Source: Tellurirhabdus bombi (GTDB taxonomy: Bacteria; Bacteroidota; Bacteroidia; Cytophagales; Spirosomataceae). From it: a stretch of 64,000 nucleotides of DNA. A program made the translations under genes and the position numbers. The notes below the pieces were generated by a model. It was not told the DNA's origin and searched no databases. It saw only the letters and a program-made list of their open reading frames with translations. Positions 41,949 to 49,913 of the stretch are shown here, in pieces. The stretch is taken from contig NZ_CP090557.1 of assembly GCF_021484805.1 (NCBI RefSeq), positions 310,001 to 374,000 on the forward strand, in the 5' to 3' direction. How positions within the stretch are numbered: position 1 is the first letter of the stretch; every line of letters starts with the position of its first letter.

Positions 41949-42494
41949 ATGGCCGCGCCGACGGGAAATAAGTTTGCTGTAGGAAATAGTGGGGGGAGGC
42001 CTCCGATATATGCTGATGCGACAGTTTTGACTGAAAAGATTATAGAGTTTTTTGAGTGGTGCAAGGGGGAGTCCCACACTGAAACTAGAACGAGAACCAA
42101 AATCGATAAGGAGACTAAACAGCCCATTATTGAAGACTACGATATTGTAGTTTGGGACAGGCTACCCGAGCAGCCGAATATAACAAATTTGGCTTTGTTT
42201 TTAGGCTTTGATTCAAGGCAGTCTTTTTATGATTACGGCAACATTGAAGAGTTTTCTTACACTATAAAAAGGGCGAGACTAGCGATTGAAAACTACTATG
42301 AAGATCACCTTCTTGGAGACTCGGCAACAGGTGCCATTTTTGCTTTAAAAAACTTCGGATGGAATGACAAGACTCAACTCGAACACTCTGGTAAAGATGG
42401 AGGTCCGATTGAACACAGTAGGAAAGTAAACTACGACGATTTAACCGACGAAGAATTAGAAATCATTATCGCCCGTGGTAAGCCCACTCAGTGA
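41949..42494 (+). CDS. terS: Terminase small subunit
   Basis: A 181-residue protein starting at ATG 41949 (MAAPTGNKFAVGNSGGRPP). The N-terminal NKFAVGNxGGRPP basic start and helix-turn-helix-like region (about 55-105), then the C-terminal helical oligomerisation part with ATGAIFALKNFGWNDKTQLEHSG, are typical of phage DNA-packaging proteins that bind pac/cos sites. It overlaps terL by 20 bases, supporting the pairing. Confidence 0.82.
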   Translation: MAAPTGNKFAVGNSGGRPPIYADATVLTEKIIEFFEWCKGESHTETRTRTKIDKETKQPIIEDYDIVVWDRLPEQPNITNLALFLGFDSRQSFYDYGNIEEFSYTIKRARLAIENYYEDHLLGDSATGAIFALKNFGWNDKTQLEHSGKDGGPIEHSRKVNYDDLTDEELEIIIARGKPTQ

Positions 42495-43893
42495 AATACA
42501 GATAGCCGAATCGAAACTGGCTGAACGAGCCTATGCCCGTCGTAACTTCCGAAACTTTGTTCCCGTAGTTCGGCCTGGTTACGACATGCGCTGGTTTCAT
42601 CGGGTTATTGCTGATGAGTTGCAGAAGGTCTATGAGCGCAAGACGCGAAAACTGATGATCTTCGTCCCGCCCCAGCATGGCAAATCAGAACTGTCTACCC
42701 GTTCGTTTCCAGCCTGGGTGCTCGGCAAAAACCCCAATGAGAAAATAGCTATTGTTTCTTACGCCGCCGGTATCGCTTCAAAGTTTAACCGGGATATTAA
42801 ACGCCGGATGGAAATCAGTGCCTATCGCAACCTGTTTCCAAAAACGAGGCTATCCGACGGGCGGGATGGATATACTAAAAATAACCTGGAATTTGAGATT
42901 GTCGGTGCTGATGGGTACGGTTACTCTGTTGGGGTTGAAGGTGCGCTGACTTCAAAAACGGTAGATATGGGTATCATTGATGATCCTGTAAAAGACCGGC
43001 AAGACGCCCAATCGCTTACAATCCGCGAAAACACTTGGGATTTCTACACCGACGTATTCGAAACCCGCCTGCATAACGAATCCGTTCAGGTGCTGATTCA
43101 GACGCGTTGGCACGATGATGATTTATCGGGGCGCTTGCTCGTTCGCGATGGCATCTATAGCGAATATAATCCGACCGGTTGGCGGGTTGTCTCCTTCCCT
43201 GCCCTAAGAACCGAAGATCAGAACGACTTTGATCCCCGCCCCGTCGGTGTTGCCCTTTGGCCCGAACGTCATTCACAGGAGAAGATCGAAAAGATCAAAA
43301 AAGATAGCCCAGTCACCTTTAACGCGCTTTACCAGCAAGACCCTAAACCGTCACTTGACGCTTTGGTTTATCCGAACTGGCTGCAATGCGAAGCTTTCCC
43401 CAAATACTGCAACCGTGTTGTGTACGGCCTTGACTTTGGATTCACTAATGATCCGACCGCTTTGGTTCGCGTTGGTGTTGATCGCAAAGCCTGTTATTTG
43501 GAAGAACTAATTTACCAAACCGGCCTGACTACCTCAAAGTTGGCCGAACTAATGAAGGCTATCGGTATCAAGCCTTATGATCTCATCATTGCTGACAGCG
43601 AAGAGCCCAAAACCATCGCTGAACTTCAGCAACTCGGATTCACGGTATTGCCTGCCATTAAGGGGCCAGGTTCACTTAATGCGGGCATCAACAAAATGAA
43701 CGAGTATCAGGTCTGGTATACCGCCGCAAGCTCTCACATTGCTAAAGAATCAAAGCGATACCAGTGGGTAATGGTCGGAAATAAGCCCACTAATATCCCC
43801 GTCGAAGGTCACGATCACGCTCTGGACGCCGCCCGTTACGCAGTTTACACTTTATTCAAACAAGATTCCTTCGGAGAAATTGAGGTTTACTAA
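42475..43893 (+). CDS. terL: Terminase large subunit
   Basis: A 472-residue packaging motor. The ATPase has Walker A PPQHGKSE (65-72) and Walker B MGIIDDP (165-171); the coupling region follows (QVLIQTRWHDDDLSG). The nuclease domain begins with VVYGLDFGFTNDPTALV (about 320) supplying the first Asp, and LIIADSEEPKT and GHDHALDAARYAVYT supply later acidic residues. All catalytic residues appear intact, so the prophage may still package DNA. Confidence 0.95.
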   Translation: MVSPLSEIQIAESKLAERAYARRNFRNFVPVVRPGYDMRWFHRVIADELQKVYERKTRKLMIFVPPQHGKSELSTRSFPAWVLGKNPNEKIAIVSYAAGIASKFNRDIKRRMEISAYRNLFPKTRLSDGRDGYTKNNLEFEIVGADGYGYSVGVEGALTSKTVDMGIIDDPVKDRQDAQSLTIRENTWDFYTDVFETRLHNESVQVLIQTRWHDDDLSGRLLVRDGIYSEYNPTGWRVVSFPALRTEDQNDFDPRPVGVALWPERHSQEKIEKIKKDSPVTFNALYQQDPKPSLDALVYPNWLQCEAFPKYCNRVVYGLDFGFTNDPTALVRVGVDRKACYLEELIYQTGLTTSKLAELMKAIGIKPYDLIIADSEEPKTIAELQQLGFTVLPAIKGPGSLNAGINKMNEYQVWYTAASSHIAKESKRYQWVMVGNKPTNIPVEGHDHALDAARYAVYTLFKQDSFGEIEVY

Positions 43894-43902
43894 TTTTTAT
43901 CA

Positions 43903-43931
43903 ATTCAAATAATTTTGACTGTTATTTGAAT
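43903..43931. promoter_or_regulatory. Inverted repeat overlapping a late promoter
   Basis: Perfect 10-bp arms ATTCAAATAA (43903-43912) and TTATTTGAAT (43922-43931), the right one containing the promoter -33 TTTG. Same layout as the operator at 39390 but with a different sequence. Confidence 0.5.
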
Positions 43932-43955
43932 CAACTTTGAATTAGTGTATTATTG
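43925..43955 (+). promoter_or_regulatory. Candidate late promoter after terL
   Basis: TTTG (43925-43928), 19-base spacer, TATTATTG (43948-43955), one mismatch to TAnnTTTG. It would transcribe a foldable leader and then the structural genes. Confidence 0.5.
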
Positions 43956-43956
43956 C

Positions 43957-44084
43957 AATGCAGTTCTGGAGGAAACCCCAACCCCACGCTTGAACTACCG
44001 CCCGTTCAGCTGGAGCGGGGCATCTAAGACTGCACTGCATTACTTCCCCAGAGCGGCGTTCACCAAAAACGCTTTCGTTTTCTC
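43957..44084 (+). promoter_or_regulatory. Structured leader upstream of the structural genes
   Basis: Several helices can be drawn: AATGCAG (43957-43963) with CTGCATT (44035-44041) closing a domain, or TGCAGT with ACTGCA in an alternative register; TGG-GG/CC-CA around GAAA at about 43967-43980; a nested stem CCC-CGC-GAAC with GTTC-GCG-GGG (43983-44020); and GCGTT/AACGC (about 44056-44072) just before the ATG. The alternative registers would suit a regulatory RNA. No known family recognised. Confidence 0.4.
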
Positions 44085-44726
44085 ATGTCAGAACGTCTTT
44101 ACGCCATATCGGACCAGATTGCCGGTATGCCTGCTCCGCCCGATGATCCCGGCTACGACGTAGTTCCGGGTAATGTCATTAAGATGGCGATAGTTCTTCT
44201 GTCTATTAACCCGTTCACGGGTGCTACCATCATTACCTCGAACGGTTGGCAGACCGCCTTGACCGCCGATCCGCTGGGTGTCTACATCACCAAATACATC
44301 GACAATTTCACTATTCCAGCCAGCGAAGTAATCGCTGAAGGGGGTGGCGATTCCACGACCTGGAACGGCGTTCGCCGGGTTCGGGCCTTGAACTCCGTGA
44401 CGGGCACCGGCATGATTTCCGGCATCTCGCATCTGGAATACAAGGCCATGAAGAAATTCATTTCGTTGTCGGGGAATTTCCAGCAAGGAACGCGACTGGG
44501 TCTGATCTTCTTCCACGAAGGCACGGCCATTACGGCACTGTCTACGGGAAAAGCGATTCCAGCCTACAACATCGTGGTTACTGATCCGCCGCTGGGTGGC
44601 AAACTGGGGGCTTCGTTTGATGTCAATATCAGCTTTGACCTGCCGGGTGGATGGGCCAGCGACATTGGCCTTTTCGAGGCCGCAGCGGGATTTGCCCCGT
44701 CGAACCTGGAAAATGCCCCCGCCTAA
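44085..44726 (+). CDS. Putative phage structural protein, 213 residues
   Basis: Soluble, Gly/Thr/Ser-rich, mostly beta protein lying between terL and portal. LEYKAMKKFISLSGNFQQGTR and a C-terminal beta region with GGKLGASFDVNISFDLP are visible, but no family was recognised. Position and the leader suggest a virion protein, perhaps a decoration or neck component. It has no signal peptide. Confidence 0.55.
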   Translation: MSERLYAISDQIAGMPAPPDDPGYDVVPGNVIKMAIVLLSINPFTGATIITSNGWQTALTADPLGVYITKYIDNFTIPASEVIAEGGGDSTTWNGVRRVRALNSVTGTGMISGISHLEYKAMKKFISLSGNFQQGTRLGLIFFHEGTAITALSTGKAIPAYNIVVTDPPLGGKLGASFDVNISFDLPGGWASDIGLFEAAAGFAPSNLENAPA

Positions 44727-44931
44727 AAAAACGGTATTGATCCGGCTTTCGAACGGGAAGCCGGTAAAGTTTCCACCCAAACAGGCCATTAAGCTTTTGA
44801 AACTTCAAGAACGCACTGGCTTTGTCGATTACAAGTTACCCGACACCACCACCAATGAGCCTGACAGCCCAGCAGATAATCCAGCGAATAAAACAGCCCG
44901 TCAACGCGGACGCTCTTCAAAAGGGAGCTGA
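44713..44931 (+). CDS. Small basic phage protein, 72 residues
   Basis: ATG 44713 overlaps the end of the previous gene. MPPPKKTVLIRLSNGKPVKFPPKQAIKLLKLQ is basic and the C-terminus is polar (TNEPDSPADNPANKTARQRG). It overlaps the portal start too, so translation is coupled. It resembles the short genes often found before portals, with no known role. Confidence 0.5.
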   Translation: MPPPKKTVLIRLSNGKPVKFPPKQAIKLLKLQERTGFVDYKLPDTTTNEPDSPADNPANKTARQRGRSSKGS

Positions 44932-46693
44932 AGACAACGATAGGCAGCGTTTTCATTCCAAGCTGGCAGGCAATAAAGGCGAGGCGGGGCCTTACTACGC
45001 CAAGTTTATCAAGTACATCGGCGGGGTGTTGGATGAGTTGGACCGGCCCGAGAACGAGAATTTCAAGACCCAGCGTTTTGAATCCCTGATGACCTGGCCG
45101 CTCACGTCGTCCCGCATGGTGTCGGATTCCGCCGATGGGTATTCCAAATGCTTTACAGCGGAAGACCGGCTCATTGAAACCGACTTCACCGATGAAGCCC
45201 TGAGCGAAGACTGGCAGGGGTTTCTGGCCCAGATACGCTTTGAAGACACGCTGCGCAAGCGAATATTCACCCAGGCGTTGCAGGCGGCCAACGCGGTTTG
45301 GGTGGTGGATTTACCCCAGGTACAAAAATCAGATTACCCCGAACCAGCGATTCTGATTCGGGAATTTGGCGCTATCAAGGACATTGAAGCCGATAAGTTC
45401 GGCGGCGTGGCCTGCGTCATCTACTCGATTTCATCACTGGTTGATGCCGATGGTAAAGAGACCACCAAGCGGTGGGTTGGGGTTGATGACCAGTCTTACC
45501 GGTTGATTCACCAGCCCATAAACTCGGAAGCCTACACGGTGCATCTGGACATCCTGCACAACCTGGGCCGGTGTCCGGCGGGTTTTGTGTGGCACGAAGT
45601 CTTAGACCCCAACAGTCCTTTGCGGCGCGAGTCGCCGATTCACGGGCTTATGGGTTCCTTCGATGAGTTCATTGCTACGCGGGGATTCCGGGAACACAGC
45701 GATACCTACGCCGCCTGGAAGATCATTCGCCAGTACAAAACCAAGTGCGATTACGTCAGCAACCAGGGCGAACGCTGCGAGGAAGGCGTTGTTCGGATAA
45801 TCCATTACTACTCCGACGGGATAACGGCCAAGGGGTCAACTAGCCGGGCTTGTCCGTCCTGCTCCAAGAGAAAGCCCATTGGTCCCGGTACGACGTTCAA
45901 GGTGCCGATGCCCACCAGCAAAGACCAGCCCGACCTGAAAGACCCGATTGGGTTTGTGGAAGGGTCTCGGGAAATACTGGACTACGTAGCCGAAAAGATC
46001 AAGACGCAGGAAGAAAGCCTGCATTTTGCGTTGACGGGCGACCGGGGCAATGTAGACCAGACCGCCCAGCCGGTCAATGCCGATCAGGTAGCGGCGCGAA
46101 TCGAAAGCCGGAAAGACGTGGTGAAATGGTGGGCTACCAACATGGAACGCGTCAATGCGGAGTTGTTCGACGCTTTAGCCGGGCTTCGCTACGGGGATCA
46201 GTACCTGGGTTCGACGGTCAACTACGGGGATGAGTTTCACTTGGTGAGCGTAGCCGAAGCGGAACTGGCCTACCTAGATGCCCAGAACAAGGGGATGCCC
46301 ATGTACATTCTGGGTGAAAAGCGGGCCAAACTCACGAGCCTGATTGCGGGGGCTTCCGAACGGCGTCGGCTCAGGCTGGACATTCTTTCGCAGTTGGAGC
46401 CCTACCCCGATGTTGCCCTCTCGAAGGTGCAGCAGGGCACGCCGGATCACGAGTTGAAAGCCGGATTTTCCAGCTACATCGCCCGGTTTGAACGGGAGTA
46501 CTTACCCATTGAGCAGGTTGCCCTGGGTAAAAGCATGGCCGCCCGCATTACGTTTATCCGTACCGAACTGCTCAAATACGTCAAAGAAACGATGGATTCC
46601 TGGCCGGTGCCGGATCCCGTAGATCAACCTTTTAATTCCAACAAAAATGGGAAAGCAGCAAGAAAACCAGCCACTGCAAACGCCGGGGCTTAA
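44855..46693 (+). CDS. Portal protein with a Cys4 insertion
   Basis: A 612-residue protein starting at Met 44855 (MSLTAQQIIQRIKQPVNAD). The helical N-terminal clip/wing region, SPIHGLMGSFDEFIATRGFRE, and the C-terminal long helix with EFHLVSVAEAELAYLDAQNKGMP support a portal, as does its place between terminase and scaffold/capsid. An insertion at about 298-336 has Cys298, Cys308, Cys333 and Cys336 (CPSC), which looks like a zinc-binding knuckle uncommon in portals. Start overlaps the preceding small gene. Confidence 0.75.
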   Translation: MSLTAQQIIQRIKQPVNADALQKGAEDNDRQRFHSKLAGNKGEAGPYYAKFIKYIGGVLDELDRPENENFKTQRFESLMTWPLTSSRMVSDSADGYSKCFTAEDRLIETDFTDEALSEDWQGFLAQIRFEDTLRKRIFTQALQAANAVWVVDLPQVQKSDYPEPAILIREFGAIKDIEADKFGGVACVIYSISSLVDADGKETTKRWVGVDDQSYRLIHQPINSEAYTVHLDILHNLGRCPAGFVWHEVLDPNSPLRRESPIHGLMGSFDEFIATRGFREHSDTYAAWKIIRQYKTKCDYVSNQGERCEEGVVRIIHYYSDGITAKGSTSRACPSCSKRKPIGPGTTFKVPMPTSKDQPDLKDPIGFVEGSREILDYVAEKIKTQEESLHFALTGDRGNVDQTAQPVNADQVAARIESRKDVVKWWATNMERVNAELFDALAGLRYGDQYLGSTVNYGDEFHLVSVAEAELAYLDAQNKGMPMYILGEKRAKLTSLIAGASERRRLRLDILSQLEPYPDVALSKVQQGTPDHELKAGFSSYIARFEREYLPIEQVALGKSMAARITFIRTELLKYVKETMDSWPVPDPVDQPFNSNKNGKAARKPATANAGA

Positions 46694-47264
46694 CCCGACC
46701 GACGATAAGAAGACCGAAGGGCAAACCAGTCATTTGCCGACCAGTGATCCGAACCAAAAGGATTCCGAGAAGAAGGACGACAATAAGGATTCGGAATTGG
46801 AAACCCTGCGGAAGCAACTGGAAGAATCTAACAAAGAGCGCGACGAGTTAAAGTCGAAGAACGCTGATCTGGAGCAGACCAACGCCGACCAGAGCGCCCT
46901 TTTGACCAAGAAAGCCGCCGAAGAAACGTCTTCGAAACCGGAAAATAACCCGATTAATGCAGGGGTCACTACGGCGACCAATACGCCTACCCGTAAATAT
47001 CCCGTGTTTTTGAAAGGCGACAAGAAAAAGCAGTTTCCGATCACAACCGAGGGCCAGTTGGATGGGGTTATTGTTCGCCAGACCCGCATGGAAAAGCTCC
47101 GGGACCGTAGCGTAGAAGTACCGGCCGATGATCTGAACGAGTTCGCGATCTATTCGAAAGAAGAGTTCGTGCGCCATTCCGAAAAGGGCGGCACGTTCGA
47201 CAAACTGAAAGTCAAATACGAAGTACTGCATGAGCCGGGCCAAACCGACTCGATTGCTGACTAA
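46647..47264 (+). CDS. Coiled-coil phage protein, 205 residues
   Basis: Strongly polar: a disordered N-terminus (GQTSHLPTSDPNQKDSEKKD), a heptad coiled coil (about 45-90, SELETLRKQLEESNKERDEL), a linker, and a small C-terminal folded part (KYPVFLKGDKKKQFPI). Overlaps the portal 3' end by 47 bases. Possibly a head-assembly protein, given its place before the scaffold candidate. Confidence 0.55.
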   Translation: MGKQQENQPLQTPGLNPTDDKKTEGQTSHLPTSDPNQKDSEKKDDNKDSELETLRKQLEESNKERDELKSKNADLEQTNADQSALLTKKAAEETSSKPENNPINAGVTTATNTPTRKYPVFLKGDKKKQFPITTEGQLDGVIVRQTRMEKLRDRSVEVPADDLNEFAIYSKEEFVRHSEKGGTFDKLKVKYEVLHEPGQTDSIAD

Positions 47265-47309
47265 TGGTCTGTAACCATTCGCTAACCTCCATAACTGCAA
47301 CCATTACCC

Positions 47310-48191
47310 ATGAGTGACGTAGCCATTACCGTTGATGCCGTGAAGCAGGCCATTGCTTCAAATCCCGAGTTACAGGGACAGCTTTTTGAGACATTCGAGC
47401 CGGATTTTACGACCTATCTGACTGGAACCAAAAAGATGATTGTCGCTAGTGAAACAGACTTTGCCGCTGACCGGCAAAAGCTGATCAATGACACGACCAA
47501 AGCCATGCATGAGAAATGGGAAACTGTCTTGCAGCCCGTATTGGGCAAAAAGCCAGATGGCCCTAATGTTTTGGCCTGGGCCGATCAGACTTTCAAAACC
47601 AAGAAGCTGATAGCCTCAGATAGCGATGGCCCTGACGGTCAGGTAAAGAATCAACAGATTGACCAACTCACTCAGGAAGTCAATAAGCTTAAAACAAGCT
47701 TAGAAGAAAAAGACAAAGCTGTTTTTGGGGCCAAAGTGAACAGTTCGGTAACGTCGGCTATTGACAGCCTGAATTTCCCGGTACCTGCACACTTAGCCAA
47801 AGACGAAAAAGCCAAAGCCGCCTTTCTCAAAGACCAGAAAGCCGCTGCTAAAGCGCTGTTCGGCGGACTATACACCCCCGAAGAAATGAAAGACGGTGCT
47901 GTTGTTTTTAAAGACTCAGAAGGCAACGTGCTGGCCGACAATGGTACGCCACTGACAGCGGCCCAAATCTTCGAGAAAAACCACAGCCATATGCTGGCCC
48001 CGAAAGGTCGTCAACAGAACGGCACGGGTTCCGCAGACGATGCAAATCACTCGGAAAGCCCTGACTATAAAGGGGCGACCGAAGACGAGATCATTGATAA
48101 GCTCGCAGAAGAGAAGCTGGCAGCCGGGTCAATGGCTTGGCAGGAAGCCTACAAGAAGGCGATGGCCGCTGCGGGTATTCCGATCAAGTAA
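47310..48191 (+). CDS. Probable scaffold protein, 293 residues
   Basis: Helical, acidic, low-aromatic protein immediately before the major capsid gene. A coiled coil at about 115-140 (IDQLTQEVNKLKTSLEEKD) and a basic/acidic helical C-terminus with AEEKLAAGSMAWQEAYKKAM are typical of scaffold proteins that are removed from the prohead. No protease was recognised. Confidence 0.6.
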   Translation: MSDVAITVDAVKQAIASNPELQGQLFETFEPDFTTYLTGTKKMIVASETDFAADRQKLINDTTKAMHEKWETVLQPVLGKKPDGPNVLAWADQTFKTKKLIASDSDGPDGQVKNQQIDQLTQEVNKLKTSLEEKDKAVFGAKVNSSVTSAIDSLNFPVPAHLAKDEKAKAAFLKDQKAAAKALFGGLYTPEEMKDGAVVFKDSEGNVLADNGTPLTAAQIFEKNHSHMLAPKGRQQNGTGSADDANHSESPDYKGATEDEIIDKLAEEKLAAGSMAWQEAYKKAMAAAGIPIK

Positions 48192-48212
48192 TCGACCCGC
48201 ACCAAAGTAAAA

Positions 48213-48245
48213 CGTGAAGCTCCGGACTGCAATCATGGTTTCACG
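48213..48245 (+). promoter_or_regulatory. Hairpin between scaffold and capsid genes
   Basis: CGTGAAGC (48213-48220) pairs with GTTTCACG (48238-48245) including one G-T. It lies in the 5' leader of the capsid gene and may set its translation or mRNA processing. Confidence 0.35.
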
Positions 48246-48262
48246 CTAATTAAGTTACCACT

Positions 48263-49291
48263 ATGGCAGGCTTAGCCGCTACCGTCCTGCAAAAAGCCAT
48301 TTTCAAGGCTACGCAGAACTTTATGAAATTCGAAACCCGCCGTCCTGATCTAGGATTGGTGGAAGCGTACGACAAATACAAAGACATGGTTGTCCCTACG
48401 ACTGCCATGGCCGCCGCCCGCGCATCGGCATCCCGTCCGCTGGAAATCTCCGTACTGAAACGTAAACAGACGGAGATTCTGGAAGAACGCAGTCCGACGC
48501 TAACGGGGGGCAACTCAGAATCGGCCCGTGTGCCACTGAACTTTAAAACGTTCGGTTTCGAGGTGGGTTTAACCCGTGCCGTGAATGCGGATAACGACTT
48601 TTCGGCCACGGAAGATTTGGCCAACCAGATCGAACAGGGTATTCGAGACATGCTGATTGAAGTGGATGAGTGGCTGGCTGGTGTTACGGAGCTTAGCAAA
48701 TATTCGGCACTACCGGCATCAAGCCTGATGAATGTCAGTGCGGGTGCTTACGAGACAACCACAAAAGACATCTTCGTGAATCTTCCTGCGGTGATGCGTA
48801 AGCTGATGCTGCGCGGCCCGTACCAGATGATGACTAACGTGGAATCGCTGGCCAACTTCACCAATATGTCTACTTACGGTGCCCAGAACGCCCGTAACCT
48901 GGAAAAATTGCTGGCTGGCTACGAGTTCACCTACTCGCACAACCTGACGCCGGGGGCGGGCAACAAAGAGGTGTATTTCGCTACGCCGGTCGGCTCACTG
49001 GCAATTGTGCCTTGGGTTGAATGGGATGCTCGCAACCCGCCTGAAGCGTCGAATCAGCTGGGCTATGGCACAATGGAAATGGAGTTTGCCTCGCTCTCGG
49101 GCTACAACTTCAATTTACCAATGGGCTACATGATGCTAGGTGGTCCGCAGGACAAATCGGCTATTCGTAGCGGGTTAGAGCGGGCCTACACGCAGGCATG
49201 GGGTTTCTTCGTGGACTTGGCTGCTATCCACTCCTTTAGCTCGGAGGCTGGAAAATCGCCAATCGTGAAGTACAACGCCAGCGACATCTAA
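48263..49291 (+). CDS. Major capsid protein
   Basis: A 342-residue protein after the scaffold candidate. The N-terminus is helical (LAATVLQKAIFKATQNFMKF), an E-loop-like beta region (FKTFGFEVGLTRAVN) and long helix (LANQIEQGIRDMLIEVDEWLAG) follow, and a beta-rich P-domain-like core ends with YAFFVDLA-type strands. Order and length suit an HK97-fold capsid, although specific family membership is not certain. Flanked by hairpins. Confidence 0.75.
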   Translation: MAGLAATVLQKAIFKATQNFMKFETRRPDLGLVEAYDKYKDMVVPTTAMAAARASASRPLEISVLKRKQTEILEERSPTLTGGNSESARVPLNFKTFGFEVGLTRAVNADNDFSATEDLANQIEQGIRDMLIEVDEWLAGVTELSKYSALPASSLMNVSAGAYETTTKDIFVNLPAVMRKLMLRGPYQMMTNVESLANFTNMSTYGAQNARNLEKLLAGYEFTYSHNLTPGAGNKEVYFATPVGSLAIVPWVEWDARNPPEASNQLGYGTMEMEFASLSGYNFNLPMGYMMLGGPQDKSAIRSGLERAYTQAWGFFVDLAAIHSFSSEAGKSPIVKYNASDI

Positions 49292-49312
49292 GCCTTACGG
49301 CACTAAGTAATC

Positions 49313-49353
49313 AAGTGCGGGCGGCGGGTCCAACGACTCACGCCCGCCTACTT
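49313..49353 (+). promoter_or_regulatory. Strong hairpin after the capsid gene
   Basis: AAGT-GCGGGCG pairs with CGCCCGC-CT-ACTT (2-base bulge), 17-base loop, no T-run. Likely stabilises or processes the capsid mRNA rather than terminating it. Confidence 0.45.
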
Positions 49354-49383
49354 AAATCAACTGTTGTTACCAGATTTATCAAC

Positions 49384-49737
49384 ATGAAAAAGCTACTGTT
49401 TTTACTATTCGCGTTCGCTCTGGCCATTGTTGCGGCATCCACCGAATCCAAGGCTCAAAGCCAGACACTGCCAACAGCGAATAAGGTGATCTATACGACG
49501 AATGCAGTCGAATTGCAGGATTCCACCAACAAGATTGCGATTGTCTTCCGCAAAGGCACCGTGCGCGTCCATACGCGGGGGTTTGGCGGCGGGCAGGCCA
49601 CGTTTGTCGAGCAGGGTTCAGGGGCGGTGCTGTTCAAAGCGCCGGTGCGCAACTTCCGAATCGTGGGGGTTTCCAACGCCGCAACGAATGCATCGGACAG
49701 TTTAAAGATACTTAGCTTGAAGGCGACGCCTTTCTAG
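49384..49737 (+). CDS. Small exported prophage protein, 117 residues
   Basis: Starts at Met 49384 with a signal peptide (MKKLLFLLFAFALAIVAAST); the mature domain is beta-rich (VIYTTNAVELQDSTNKIAIV, RVHTRGFGGGQATFVEQG). No family recognised. It is the first gene of an accessory insertion between capsid and connector genes. Confidence 0.55.
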   Translation: MKKLLFLLFAFALAIVAASTESKAQSQTLPTANKVIYTTNAVELQDSTNKIAIVFRKGTVRVHTRGFGGGQATFVEQGSGAVLFKAPVRNFRIVGVSNAATNASDSLKILSLKATPF

Positions 49738-49809
49738 CTGGGGTTGAGATTGATAGGGTTTAGGATAGGTGCCCGGTTGCTGATTTTCGGTAGCCGGGAT
49801 TTTACATAC

Positions 49810-49883
49810 AGGCGGGTAGTTCAGTGGTAGAATGTCGGTCTCCAAAACCGTTGATGCAGGTTCGATTCCTGCCCCGTTTGCCA
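49810..49883 (+). tRNA. Prophage tRNA-Trp (anticodon CCA)
   Basis: A 74-base cloverleaf with encoded CCA. The acceptor AGGCGGG pairs with CCCGTTT (two G-T pairs); D arm GTTC/GAAT; anticodon loop CTCCAAA with CCA; T stem GCAGG/CCTGC with TTCGATT. The anticodon stem has a T-T mismatch at its top (TCGGT/ACCGT). It lies on the coding strand inside the late region. Confidence 0.9.
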
Positions 49884-49913
49884 AATTTTCACTCCAATCA
49901 AACCTCCAATTTT

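Noticed and set aside
43945-44163. 72-codon forward ORF in the leader before 44085
   Set aside because: It runs through the predicted stems and overlaps the start of the next gene out of frame, with no recognisable protein features; the interval is better read as structured RNA.
49810-49883. tRNA-Trp as a suppressor reading UGA, or as a second attachment site
   Set aside because: The anticodon is CCA, reading UGG. No integrase or duplicated tRNA end lies next to it.
49702-49884. Reverse ORF across tRNA-Trp (63-60 codons)
   Set aside because: It is the usual spurious translation opposite a tRNA; a good cloverleaf with CCA anticodon lies on the other strand.
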